The notes below the pieces were generated by a model. It was not told the DNA's origin, ran no database searches, and saw only the letters and a program-made list of their open reading frames with translations. A program made the position numbers and the translations under genes. Positions 45,819 through 54,630 of a stretch of DNA of 64,000 bases are shown here, in pieces. Source of the DNA: Paenibacillus brasilensis (lineage in GTDB: Bacteria > Bacillota > Bacilli > Paenibacillales > Paenibacillaceae); the NCBI RefSeq assembly GCF_009363115.1, contig NZ_CP045298.1:3965501-4029500 (forward strand), in the 5' to 3' direction. Numbering within the stretch: position 1 is the first letter of the stretch; every line of letters starts with the position of its first letter.

Positions 45819-47042
45819 ATGGGGAGAATTTTAGTTCCACCTGACAAGCTGATGCAAGTGGCTGAACAGTTCTTGCACGGTAAACACAAAATGGAACGTA
45901 TGCTGAATTTTTTGAGCGGGCGAATTGATTTTGTGCAACAAGGCTGGTCGGGGGCCACCCGAGAGAGATTTTTTCAGGAATTTCAGGTTTCTCGACAATC
46001 CATGAGTGTGACGATTGAACGACTATCGACAGTAGCACAGGAACTTATTTTTATCTCAAAAAACTTTACACAGGTGGATGGGGAAAAAGTGGTACTGGAT
46101 GTGCCGGGAAATGGTGTACCTATTAAAACGGCATCCAGCGGTGAAGGTTGGTTACATAAAATCTTTGAACAGATCGGCAAAGCTGAGATAACAAAGGCTG
46201 AAGCCAAGATGGAAGCTAGCAAACTTCAAGGAGAAATTTTTTGGGATACTGTTCAGGGAGCAAAAGGAGCCATTCAGGAAGATTTAACCTTGGGGATGCT
46301 ACCCGATAAAGACCGTGACTATGATCATCCCATGGCAGCAAAAGTAGGTGAAATTCTCGGTCACGTAGCTACGACATTGCAGGGGGCTGGTGAGGTAATC
46401 GTTGGAACAGGTGGTGAAGGATTATCAGTTGCTGTTTCAACTACGGGAGTTGGTAGTATAATCGGAATACCTGGAGTAATTGGCTCAGCGGCTTTAGCGG
46501 CACATGGAGGTACAACCGCAGTTAAAAGTGCAAGTGGAATAGGGAAGAGTTCTGCGGAACTGTGGCAGATGGCGAAAGGGGAAGGGAATTCTAAGACCGA
46601 AATCTTAAAAAATAAAGCCAATGATATACGTAAAAACGTAAATAATAATATATTAGATGAAATGGAGTCTAATGGCGGGCATCTGCTTCAAAAGCACGTT
46701 GGCAAGACAAATGAAGAATTAATAAAACGTGCCTCCCAAGAAGGAGTTCCTTCTACAACATTTTCAGATAAAAGTACAGCTCTCAAATCCACGCAAGAGA
46801 ATATCAGAAGAAATGCTGATAAGATTGCAGAATGGATAGAGAACCCTAATTCTAGAGGATATCTCATAACAAAAGCGGATCACGAGTTTTCTATTGGGCG
46901 AGGCGTAGACGTAAAGAATGGAGGAAACTCATCTTCAAAGCATGTAACAAATGACTTATCAAAGTCCCAACTGTATTTAGTAAAAGATTCCTCTATGGCT
47001 ACCGGTTATAGAATTATTACGGGTTATCCTGTATTTAAATAA
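45819..47042 (+). CDS. WXG100-type polymorphic toxin with RNase A-like C-terminus
   Basis: A 407-residue protein. Residues 1-100 are a WXG100-like helical hairpin with the motif GWSGATRERF, the type VII secretion signal. A glycine/alanine-rich middle follows (AGEVIVGTGGEG). The last 125 residues resemble the bacterial RNase A-like toxin domain of CdiA proteins: GGHLLQKHVGKTNEELIKR, KIAEWIENP, and the closing GYRIITGYP. The His, Lys and Thr positions expected for RNA cleavage look present. An immunity gene follows 16 bp downstream. It would inhibit competitors after secretion. Confidence 0.85.
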   Translation: MGRILVPPDKLMQVAEQFLHGKHKMERMLNFLSGRIDFVQQGWSGATRERFFQEFQVSRQSMSVTIERLSTVAQELIFISKNFTQVDGEKVVLDVPGNGVPIKTASSGEGWLHKIFEQIGKAEITKAEAKMEASKLQGEIFWDTVQGAKGAIQEDLTLGMLPDKDRDYDHPMAAKVGEILGHVATTLQGAGEVIVGTGGEGLSVAVSTTGVGSIIGIPGVIGSAALAAHGGTTAVKSASGIGKSSAELWQMAKGEGNSKTEILKNKANDIRKNVNNNILDEMESNGGHLLQKHVGKTNEELIKRASQEGVPSTTFSDKSTALKSTQENIRRNADKIAEWIENPNSRGYLITKADHEFSIGRGVDVKNGGNSSSKHVTNDLSKSQLYLVKDSSMATGYRIITGYPVFK

Positions 47043-47058
47043 AAGAGGAGAGTAATAT

Positions 47059-47343
47059 ATGAAACAAGAAGTGAGTTATGAAAATTTGAAATATTTTATA
47101 GAGAGTTACTTTAATTGGAGTATGGATTTCGCTGATTTAGAGAACTTAATTGAGGAGTTCAAAAGTAGGGAGTTACCCGCTTATGTTGAAGGTCTGACTC
47201 AGGAGATCGAAGAAATAAATGAACTAAAGACTTGGGATAGTGTACAAGAATTTGTTTATTTATATGGACAAAGAAATTTGAACATTAAAAAGATTGAGCG
47301 CATGATTGAGTTGTTACTGACAAAATTACACGGAGATAAATAA
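47059..47343 (+). CDS. CdiI-type immunity protein
   Basis: A 94-residue acidic helical protein (SYENLKYFIESYFNWSMDF, then LENLIEEFKS) that resembles contact-dependent inhibition immunity proteins. ATG follows AGAGGAG. Its place directly after the RNase A-like toxin gene is the main support: it should bind and block that toxin domain in the producer. Confidence 0.78.
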   Translation: MKQEVSYENLKYFIESYFNWSMDFADLENLIEEFKSRELPAYVEGLTQEIEEINELKTWDSVQEFVYLYGQRNLNIKKIERMIELLLTKLHGDK

Positions 47344-47559
47344 AAATTATCTTAGAGCGATAGGATAAAAATGCGAAAATCAGCTCACTCCTAAAAAGGG
47401 ATGAGCTTTTTTTATAATTATCCAATCTGAATAAAGGGGGATGGTATTTGCATACACCTTGCTTCAAACGAAGGTGCATCAAAATTAACTCACCATGATC
47501 CACTATCAATCTTGAGTTATGTCAGTACCTATATCAAGGAAGGATTAGGAGGGAGAAAT

Positions 47560-48114
47560 ATGAGAAAAGTAGTTATGGTTTTATTGTCTTTTTCTTTGTT
47601 TTTTGTTTTTGGAGTAAGTATACAAGCAGTAGGTGTTAGTGATTCAATAGCCAAAAAAGCGGATCATGCTTACAACTCAAATCTAAAAAACACTGCTTTA
47701 ACAATCTCGTATAAGCAAAAAGGGAAACAGTTTGATTATAAATCCCGATATATACCTCTAAAAGATTTGTTTAGTAGTTATGTGGATTCAGTTTCATGGG
47801 ATGCTAAGAAAAAGGTAGCGCTTGTAGAAAATCAAGGTAAAGTGTTTGTTTTGAATGTCTCGGGGAAAGAAATAACTCCTTCAAGTAACCAGATAGTTGC
47901 ACCAATAGAATGGACACGAATTTCAAAGGGGAGTGTTGAAATAAAAGCATCAGTTATCGCTTATGTTTTTGATAGATACGGTGACAGTTATAAAGATAAA
48001 GAAAGAGAAGCTTGGAGAGAAAAACTTAATTTTTTAGGTATAAAAGAAACGGATGGTTTGCCTGGTATAAGAGATGGTTATCTTCATGTTTCCCTAGCAT
48101 ACAATGATAAATAA
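47560..48114 (+). CDS. Secreted stalk-domain-like hypothetical protein
   Basis: About 184 residues from ATG 47560, after AGGAGGGAG. Signal peptide KVVMVLLSFSLFFVFGVSIQ. The mature part (YIPLKDLFSSYVDSVSWDAK, then KKVALVENQGK) follows the pattern of the copper amine oxidase N-terminal-like 'stalk' domain common in Paenibacillus surface proteins. Role unknown. It sits between the two toxin blocks. Confidence 0.6.
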   Translation: MRKVVMVLLSFSLFFVFGVSIQAVGVSDSIAKKADHAYNSNLKNTALTISYKQKGKQFDYKSRYIPLKDLFSSYVDSVSWDAKKKVALVENQGKVFVLNVSGKEITPSSNQIVAPIEWTRISKGSVEIKASVIAYVFDRYGDSYKDKEREAWREKLNFLGIKETDGLPGIRDGYLHVSLAYNDK

Positions 48115-48374
48115 TATTTAATTAGGTGTAGTCAACTTCATGACCACACCTTTTTTGGATATTTGTGGAGTATTCGTCCTCCAGTTATATACATCATTAA
48201 TTGTACATACAGTTTCGTTACAATTTTATCAAATAAATTTCACCTGAAAGACAGCTGTTTGACAGTTTTGAACTCTGGTATTCAAGCTAAGGGCCGGCAT
48301 GTAGGAAGTTAGCACGTTTGTATAAATAGTATGGAGTGTTTGTTTGTCTCCTCTTGAAAAGGTGTGGTTAAACA
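48115..48374. other. Intergenic region before the orphan peptide gene
   Basis: A small hairpin after 48120 (GGTGTAGTCA / TGACCACACC, imperfect) with T may end the preceding gene. The rest holds the leader of the peptide gene. No receptor promoter box was found here. Confidence 0.35.
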
Positions 48375-48494
48375 ATGTTGAAAAAAATGGCACTGTTAAT
48401 CTTTGCGAGTAGTTTTTTGTTTATTGTTACTGTGACTGTTCAGTCGAATAGCCATGGAGTTACTCCATTCTATGATCCAATTGGTGGAGCATGA
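48375..48494 (+). CDS. AloP-type pro-peptide, orphan (39 residues)
   Basis: ATG ten bases after AAAAGGTG. Residues 1-22 form a signal-like sequence (MLKKMALLIFASSFLFIVTV), followed by a short tail QSNSHG, PFYDPIGGA. The layout (export signal plus a short C-terminal peptide) is that of RRNPP pro-peptides, and the tail matches the remnant after receptor 3. No receptor gene is adjacent; receptors 2 and 3 in this window are candidates. The sequence after the stop also matches the region after the receptor 3 peptide. Confidence 0.6.
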   Translation: MLKKMALLIFASSFLFIVTVTVQSNSHGVTPFYDPIGGA

Positions 48495-48644
48495 ACCCTG
48501 TAACAAAATTTGAGTGAGAAGGGTTTGAAATAACCTACAAATGACTCTACTTACGAACTAGCAGGCCACCACTGGTAATGTAATTATTCCTAATATGAAT
48601 CAAAGGGGAACAAGGCAGAATACTAAATTTAACAAATTCAGTGG

Positions 48645-48678
48645 AAGGTTAGATGAGATTTCCCGTCTAGCCTTTTTT
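48645..48678 (+). terminator. Receptor-locus terminator hairpin, copy 4
   Basis: AAGGTTAGATGAGA / TCCCGTCTAGCCTT, imperfect, followed by TTTTT. It lies 150 bp after the orphan peptide gene, the same distance as in copy 3. Confidence 0.78.
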
Positions 48679-48952
48679 GTATCTGCTGAAATTTGCTAAA
48701 TGTATTGTTGAGTTGGAGAGGATCTATGGAGTAAGGGATGGAAGAGCCAATCTAGAAGGGAGCAATCAGTATACAAATGGAATTGGTGAGTCAAATAATT
48801 TTACTCACCAAAAAACGCAGACCGATATTGCTCAAGAACTTGATATCACGAAACAGCAGTTACATAACTACAAGAAACTCCTAGCCCTCATTCCTGAGCT
48901 ACAGGACATTGTTGAGGAACAAGATTTAAAGGCAAGGGCTGTAAGTCTTTAG
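48677..48952 (+). pseudogene. ParB-like protein fragment, copy 2
   Basis: A 91-codon frame paralogous to that at 45400: KTQTDIAQELDITKQQLHNY, then LLALIPELQDIVEEQDLKA. It again lacks the ParB N-terminal domain and C-terminus and begins at the terminator. Together with its twin it marks a duplicated block. Confidence 0.6.
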
Positions 48953-49060
48953 ACGTAGGTAGAAAGGTTAATACTTCACATAACAATTAGGAATTAAGAT
49001 AATTTTCCATAAATTTGAATAGTGTTATTATGTCATAACGAACTCAAACAGAGGTATATT

Positions 49061-50253
49061 ATGACAACAATTAAAGTGACACCTGAGCAACTTATGACTG
49101 TCTCCAAGCAGTTTGAGTTAGCACAGCAAACGGCAACTCAAATGAATAGCAATTTAGTGCAACAAATTTCATCTATGGGACGATTGTGGGAAGGACTGAC
49201 CAAGGAACACTTCTACTATTCCTTCCAGACCTCTCAGAAGAATATGAATGACTTTGTTACACTTACGGATTCCATTGCTAAAGAATTGCGTCATCATGCG
49301 GATAAATTTAGATTGGCAGATCTGATGGAAGCAGGTAATATTGACGCAAGTTGTTTACCACCTCCACCTAATTCATGTGCTGTTCCTGCTCCAGATACAC
49401 GGAATGCGTTCCAGAAATCAGTAGATAGCTTAACTGAGCTAGGTCAGGATTTTGTAGACGCTAATTCAGTACGCTATGAGAAAAAATTCGATTCAATCTG
49501 GAGCTTCCTTGATTATATGACCTACGGTATTCCCAAGGGTATGTATGAAGGTTACATGGAACGGGCAGCCAAACAAAACGATTCATGGAATGACATGCTC
49601 AATTTCGGTACATTTGGAGTAACAGGTATGATTCAGAGGGCATTCAATCCCACCAATGCCTGGTCAAAGGAACACTGGGCTAATATGATCGGTACAGCCG
49701 GATTATTTGGAGGAGTCAGTTCAGTAATCAAGCCTAAAATTGGAATTGGTAATAAATAAAATTTAACGGTGAGGTTAGACCATTTCCCAAAGGGCATGAA
49801 TTAGATTTGAAATCCTGGGAAGAGATGCCTGTAAGTGGTCAGAGAAGGTTAACACCAGATGGACTGAAAATTATGAATGTTAGTGAAATGAAAGCTTTTA
49901 AAAAAGAAATGAATGATATTGATGTAAAGGTTTTGATTGATAAAAAGGGAGCTATACTTCCTGAAAAGGCTGTAGGTGGCTTTAATCCTAGTACAGGACA
50001 GATTGTGTTACGGCCTGATGCTTCCTATTAAAGTGCGATTCACGAATCTTACCATGCAGAACACTTTGGAGAACTAGGAAAAGAAAAATATATGAAGTTA
50101 TCGACTATAGAAAAAGAAGAGTATGTTTATAATGAAATTATGAAAAGTAAAGACAAATTTAATTCCTCCGAAATATACGAAGCACAGAGATATATTTATA
50201 AATTGAGAAACGGGCAGTGGCCTCTGCCTAGTTGGAAAGGATATGAAGAATAG
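49061..50253 (+). pseudogene. WXG-type polymorphic toxin with zincin-like metallopeptidase end, disrupted
   Basis: The first frame (49061-49759, 232 codons from ATG after AGAGG) has the WXG hairpin with LWEGLTKEHF and a linker with PPPPNSC. One missing A near 49757 would join it (IGIGNK, then FNGEVRPFPKGHE) to the frame 49762-50031. A TAA at 50029 then interrupts it just before IHESYHAEHFGELG, an HExxH zinc site, and the frame continues to 50253. Repaired, it is a secreted toxin of about 397 residues. Either sequence errors or a dead toxin. Confidence 0.72.
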
Positions 50254-50603
50254 TGGACGAAAGAGTAAATACTAATTTAACAGCTAAGCAAGCTAGAAAA
50301 ATTGCTCAGGATTATCAAGAGAAATATAAGCTATACGGTGTAATTCATGATGACACTGAGAAGTCCGTAAAATTTTACCCGGAATTCTACAGAGTTGAGG
50401 GTGGTGCTTGGTTAGTTTTGGCTGATATCACACCAAAGAGTTATGAAGGTGATGATGAAATTACTTTTGTTGTTTCGGATAGAGATGGGATTGTTGATCA
50501 TGTATTAGATCATAATGGACTTCCTCAGCGTTATCATGTGCCTAGCAATAGAGATTATACAGATGAAGAGTTTGAAGCTATTTTTAAGGATGAAGATAGT
50601 TAA
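50253..50603 (+). CDS. Probable immunity protein of the metallopeptidase-type toxin
   Basis: A 116-residue acidic protein. GTG start, overlapping the toxin's final stop by one base. The sequence (RKIAQDYQEKYKLYGVIHDD, then YPEFYRVEGGAWLVLADITP) is a small mixed alpha/beta protein with no recognised name. The role is inferred from its position right after a polymorphic toxin. Confidence 0.55.
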   Translation: MDERVNTNLTAKQARKIAQDYQEKYKLYGVIHDDTEKSVKFYPEFYRVEGGAWLVLADITPKSYEGDDEITFVVSDRDGIVDHVLDHNGLPQRYHVPSNRDYTDEEFEAIFKDEDS

Positions 50604-50743
50604 GTTGTATTACAATTCGTCATATGTGTGCTGTACATAAATAAGCCCCAAATATTTTACAGGGCTCCACGGACGTCCACACCCACCCGTAAATGTTGCA
50701 TAAGATATCCCGGATGAACAAAGAGGAGGTGCATGTAATAACC

Positions 50744-50941
50744 ATGATACACATGGAACCCGTACAAGTGGGTGAGCATACATTTATCGGAGTTGAGGTC
50801 AAACTGCCTAAAACAACGCTGTTAACGATCTCCAACTCCCGTGGTTACATCATGTGTGGTGCGTCTAAGATGTATCGAATTTGGGGTAGTAAAATTTTTC
50901 GCTGTTTAAGCCATAAAGTCAAACGGGACAAGCTTTCATAG
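50744..50941 (+). pseudogene. DUF1805/YunC fragment
   Basis: The first 34 residues (HMEPVQVGEHTFIGVEVKLP, then KTTLLTISNSRGYIMCGA) match the start of the YunC/DUF1805 family, but the rest of the domain is replaced by an unrelated basic tail. A ribosome site (GAGGAGG) lies upstream. Most likely a truncated relic left by rearrangement. Confidence 0.6.
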
Positions 50942-51304
50942 CAATTTTTAATTTACTGATCTGTACTGATTTATTCTATTAAAATCTTATAAATGACGGA
51001 ATTTTGTGACCGCATTTGTGACCTTTTGAAGGGGAACAAGCATGTGACTGTGCATTTTACTCCTGTGAGGTCTGCTAAAATGGTTGTTTGAGTTGAGCCA
51101 AGATATGTGGGATGTATAAATGATTTTGAAGAATGATGGATTCATTGAACTTAAATGCTGGCCTTAAAACGAACATGAGAGCATATAAGGATTATGCCAG
51201 TATGAAGAGTTCAACATCAAAAAACTATACTCGAACAAGTGTGCTAACATATGGTATATTGTTCCTATTGCTAAAGGTTTATTTTATAGAAAAGAGTGAT
51301 ACAA
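50942..51304. other. Intergenic region without a convincing gene
   Basis: A frame from 51133 has no ribosome site and an unusual composition. The site before 51305 (GAAAAGAG) is at the 3' end of this stretch. Nothing else seen. Confidence 0.35.
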
Positions 51305-51796
51305 ATGAAGGATAAAGTTAAAGGTTTATTATTGGGTGTTGCAATCGGCACTATGTTTACAGGTGGTTCAGTATTGGCTGCAAACTATAAAGGCTTAGAT
51401 GTGGTTTTTAAAGATATACAAATTTATGTTGACCAAGTTAAAAAATCAAGCAATTCAGCGATTATCTATGATGGTACTACATATATTCCTGCAAGAACAG
51501 TAAGTAAAGCTTTAGATAAACAGGTTTCCCTAGATGGAAATAACCTATATATCGGAAAGCAGCCAATTAATAAGAATATTACTAAAGCTCAAGCTGTTAA
51601 ACTCGTCAAAGAAAAATACTTTCCTAAGGCACCTTCTCAATTAATTATTGAGGTTGATAATACTGAGGGAAACACATATCTTATACATGCGTATGAAGTT
51701 GTAATTGATGATCCTAACACTGGAGCAGGACATACAGCAACATGGGGATGGTACTATGTAGATATGAAATCAGGCAAAGTTACATCAATGTTCTAA
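51305..51796 (+). CDS. Secreted protein with stalk and PepSY-like parts
   Basis: About 163 residues. A signal peptide (GLLLGVAIGTMFTGGSVLAA) is followed by a copper amine oxidase N-terminal-like region (DGTTYIPARTVSKALDKQV) and a C-terminal domain beginning ITKAQAVKLVKEKYFPKAP, resembling PepSY modules. Such proteins are common in Paenibacillus; the role is unknown. Confidence 0.72.
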   Translation: MKDKVKGLLLGVAIGTMFTGGSVLAANYKGLDVVFKDIQIYVDQVKKSSNSAIIYDGTTYIPARTVSKALDKQVSLDGNNLYIGKQPINKNITKAQAVKLVKEKYFPKAPSQLIIEVDNTEGNTYLIHAYEVVIDDPNTGAGHTATWGWYYVDMKSGKVTSMF

Positions 51797-51841
51797 TCAA
51801 GTAACTATTTTATTTAATATATTGAGGAGTGAAAGTGTAAT

Positions 51842-52135
51842 ATGAAGACAATTTACAAATATAAACTTGATGGGACTGAGGTTCAATATATTAAACTGCC
51901 CTTTGAGTCGGAGATTTTATCCGCGGCTTACGTTGCAGGTGATGTTGTTGTTTATGCACTAGTTGATACTAAATCTGAGGGTGAAAAATTTATGGAAATC
52001 CTCGCGTATGGTACTGGTCATGAGATAAGCAAGAATATCAGCGCCCATAAGTTTATTAATACAGTTACGATTCCTGAGAGCGGTTTAGTCTTTCATGTAT
52101 TTGCAAAGATGATTCGTAGTACTAACTTTTTTTAA
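51842..52135 (+). CDS. DUF7352-like small protein
   Basis: A 97-residue protein beginning MKTIYKYKLDGTEVQYIKLP, with the VVVYALVDTKSEGE and later VTIPESGLVFHVF strands. It resembles small phage-associated proteins of this family, from memory. ATG follows GGAGTG. No function known. Confidence 0.6.
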   Translation: MKTIYKYKLDGTEVQYIKLPFESEILSAAYVAGDVVVYALVDTKSEGEKFMEILAYGTGHEISKNISAHKFINTVTIPESGLVFHVFAKMIRSTNFF

Positions 52136-52171
52136 ATGGCTGTTTCAATATGTTTATAGAGGTGAAAAGAG

Positions 52172-53071
52172 TTGCCTATAACATCGCTAATAAGATATGA
52201 CGCAGATATGAAACTTTTATTTAAGTCAGTTCCGAATTTGAAATCTTTGATTAAAATTAGTGATGACAGAAACATAAATTTTAATGAGGTTTTTATTCAA
52301 ACGTCTTTAATAAGCGAGAATCCCCAATTGATTGGACATGCATATGATTATTTTTTACAACTGCTATGTGAACGTCTGAATAAATGCAACTCCAATATTT
52401 CTTCTAATATGATATTGTATGACGAGCTTCCGGAGTCATTTCAATACGATTCTGAAAAAAATATTGAGCTGTACACTAGTGGTCTGAAAGAATGGGATTA
52501 TGATTTGACAAAACAAAGCATAGTATATGGCAAGCTAGATCAATATTATAGGTCTGGCGTTCCTCCAGTTGATATTATGAATGTTGACCGTGAGGATATT
52601 AAAGATTTACACAATCTAGTCACCTCAACCATGAAGAGTGAGAATATATTTAAAGCAAAACATAGATTCATATCTAATCCTCACTTTGGATCAAGCATTA
52701 GCATGTTAATGGGAGGTGCTGATGCTGATTTGATAATCGATGATTCCCTAATAGATATCAAAGTTAGATCAAAACTTAGATTTGAGAGTTACCCTTGGTA
52801 TCAATTAATTGGCTATTATGTTCTAGGGCTATTGACTCCAAATATTGATTATAAAATCAAACGACTTTCTATTTGGAATCCGAGATATGAAATTCTAATG
52901 TATATTAATATAGATGATTTGTTTGATATCTTAAATATAAAAGAATTTGTGGATAATTTTATCGAAACAGTGATTGTAATCCATCGTAATAAAGACAGCT
53001 CACCAGCCTATTTGGACTATATAAAAGATGTACGTTCAGCGTGGGAAATCAATAGTAAAAATTTAGGTTGA
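52172..53071 (+). CDS. PD-(D/E)XK nuclease-like protein
   Basis: A 299-residue protein starting at TTG after AGAGGTG. Near residue 190, GGADADLIIDDSLIDIKV fits the D-(x)n-D/E-x-K core of this nuclease fold. The sequence before it is helical, and after it WYQLIGYYVLGLLTPN is typical of the fold. No methyltransferase is beside it. Possibly a phage or defence nuclease; confidence in the fold is moderate. Confidence 0.55.
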   Translation: MPITSLIRYDADMKLLFKSVPNLKSLIKISDDRNINFNEVFIQTSLISENPQLIGHAYDYFLQLLCERLNKCNSNISSNMILYDELPESFQYDSEKNIELYTSGLKEWDYDLTKQSIVYGKLDQYYRSGVPPVDIMNVDREDIKDLHNLVTSTMKSENIFKAKHRFISNPHFGSSISMLMGGADADLIIDDSLIDIKVRSKLRFESYPWYQLIGYYVLGLLTPNIDYKIKRLSIWNPRYEILMYINIDDLFDILNIKEFVDNFIETVIVIHRNKDSSPAYLDYIKDVRSAWEINSKNLG

Positions 53072-53121
53072 CGCAACTATGACTTATTAAAAGATGTGTT
53101 TCACTGGGAAGGAGCATAGCT

Positions 53122-53487
53122 GTGACTGATAAGATTGACCTATATGTTGACGACCTCAGAGACTGTCCAAATGGCTTTGTGGTCGCTCGTACATACTATG
53201 AAGCAATACATATCCTTGAAACCAAAAGTGTCGGCATTCTTACGTTAGACCATGATTGGGGAGAGGACGTAGATGGTAAAGAACTGCCTAACGGATATGA
53301 CTTGGTGAAGTACTTCTGTGAACATGGATTGAGGGCTGATAAGATATATTTGCATACAGATAACCCTGTAGGACGCAAGAACATGTATGAAACGTTGTTA
53401 GCTGCTAGGCGGAGAGGATTCATCGATGAGGATATTGAAATTTACCATTATCCTATAACGGTGAACAAGTATTCTGGTAGCTGGTAA
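53122..53487 (+). CDS. Cyclic-phosphate processing receiver (cREC) domain protein
   Basis: A 121-residue standalone receiver-like protein. It begins IDLYVDDLRDCPNGFV and keeps GILTLDHDWGED, with the Asp residues of a receiver-type active site, and the tail LHTDNPVGRKNM. This is the cREC family predicted to act on cyclic phosphate ends, together with RNA-processing partners. GTG start after GGAAGGAG. The partner here is not evident; the nuclease-like gene upstream is a candidate. Confidence 0.72.
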   Translation: MTDKIDLYVDDLRDCPNGFVVARTYYEAIHILETKSVGILTLDHDWGEDVDGKELPNGYDLVKYFCEHGLRADKIYLHTDNPVGRKNMYETLLAARRRGFIDEDIEIYHYPITVNKYSGSW

Positions 53488-53553
53488 AAGGCATGTTTCA
53501 AATATTCTATAACAATACAAACACTCAAGTCTGTATAAAACACCAATTTTATC

Positions 53554-53591
53554 ATCCAGTTGCCCCCATATTGACGGTGACTGGATTTTTC
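53554..53591 (+). terminator. Terminator of the cREC gene
   Basis: ATCCAGT / ACTGGAT with additional inner pairing, followed by TTTTTC. Confidence 0.72.
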
Positions 53592-53962
53592 TTATCCAAT
53601 TCTCAATATGCACTTTTTTTGTGCAGATTGATAGATACCTTGATATTGAGAAGCTTCTACGAAAATTTCGGGGAACCTTATTGGTGTCCTAACTGTCGCC
53701 ATTACTAATACTTAAACAATTTCAGTATTAGAATGCTAACTCAAATGAAGAGAATCCAAAATTGGACTGTCCTATATAGTTGTAAAGGATGTGGGAAGCT
53801 TTCCACGGGGTCATAGCTGATAGTATTGTTTACATAACGAAATGGGTGTCATCAAGTGTCACCCAAAGGATAATTTTGCTGGTAACCTTAACTTTCCAAC
53901 CTCCAACTTTGACGCTTCGTTTTGGGGAATCCCAAAGCAAGTTTACTTACAATTCAACCTCG
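53592..53962. other. Intergenic region with a possible zinc-ribbon relic
   Basis: A short frame near 53650-53705 ends GEPYWCPNCRHY, resembling the end of a zinc-ribbon protein, but has no start or ribosome site. Nothing else is supported. Confidence 0.3.
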
Positions 53963-54322
53963 CGCAATTTTGCGGAGACGGATAATAGTGTGACACCATG
54001 TAACGCTATAGTTATACACGTGTCCACAATGAACATTCGTTACAAATCCAGACATGGTGAATCGCATATCGGAATTCAAACCTTCTGATTAGAAAGCTAA
54101 ATTCAATTATCGCGAAACGCGATATCCAAAATCCTATGCATATGGAACGAAATTTCGTTCCCCCTTGTTACATAGTGAAATTAACAAGGATACATCTTGT
54201 ACCTCCCTCAAATTTGAGGGATAGCTAACAGGTGAAACAGCGTTGACTTGTTATGGTTAAGAGGTTAGTGACACGGCGAAATTGCCGACACGAAAAGAAG
54301 ACCTCAGCTTTCGAGATCTTCT
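53963..54322. repeat. Cluster of short palindromes
   Basis: Within about 360 bp: CGCAATTTTGCG (53963-53974), TATCGCGAAACGCGATA (54108-54124), GGAACGAAATTTCGTTCC (54144-54161), CTTGTTA / TAACAAG (54164-54188), TCCCTCAAATTTGAGGGA (54204-54221), and the hairpin AGAAGACCTC / GAGATCTTCT (54296-54322), a terminator for the flanking repressor gene. Several share an AAATTT or AATT core. Possibly operators or a replication-type region. Confidence 0.55.
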
Positions 54323-54360
54323 TTATTTTTTAGTATTCAAATTAGGATTAGCTATACTTA

Positions 54361-54597
54361 CTATTCTACACGCTTACGGATTTCAAATAAATCATTTGGA
54401 GTTACATCGAAATAAACACAAAGTTTTGTGATTAACGAAGCAGGTATACGTTTATTTTCCATATCTTTATTATGAATTAAATCCGTGATAGTTGTTCTTC
54501 TATGATCAATATCTTCAGAAAGCTTTAATGCAGACACATCATGCTTTTCAAGTATTTCACCAAGCTTACAGTACAAAATCCACTCATTATTATCCAC
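54361..54597 (-). CDS. Small XRE/Cro-like repressor
   Basis: About 78 residues from GTG 54597, eight bases after GGAGG; an upstream ATG frame to 54636 lacks a site. The helix-turn-helix is ALKLSEDIDHRRTTITDLIH, and the protein ends in VTPNDLFEIRKRVE, as in phage Cro/CI-type proteins. Two copies of TTAAACGTTCAA in the divergent promoter region are the likely operators. Typical of a phage-like switch. Confidence 0.8.
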   Translation of the reverse strand: MDNNEWILYCKLGEILEKHDVSALKLSEDIDHRRTTITDLIHNKDMENKRIPASLITKLCVYFDVTPNDLFEIRKRVE

Positions 54598-54630
54598 CGA
54601 AAAAACCTCCACATATCTGTTAAAGAATAG

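Noticed and set aside
51133..51315. 60-codon frame
   Set aside because: No ribosome site, and it overlaps the start of a clear secreted protein gene.
53789..54088. 99-codon frame
   Set aside because: No ribosome site or recognisable pattern; it crosses the palindrome cluster.
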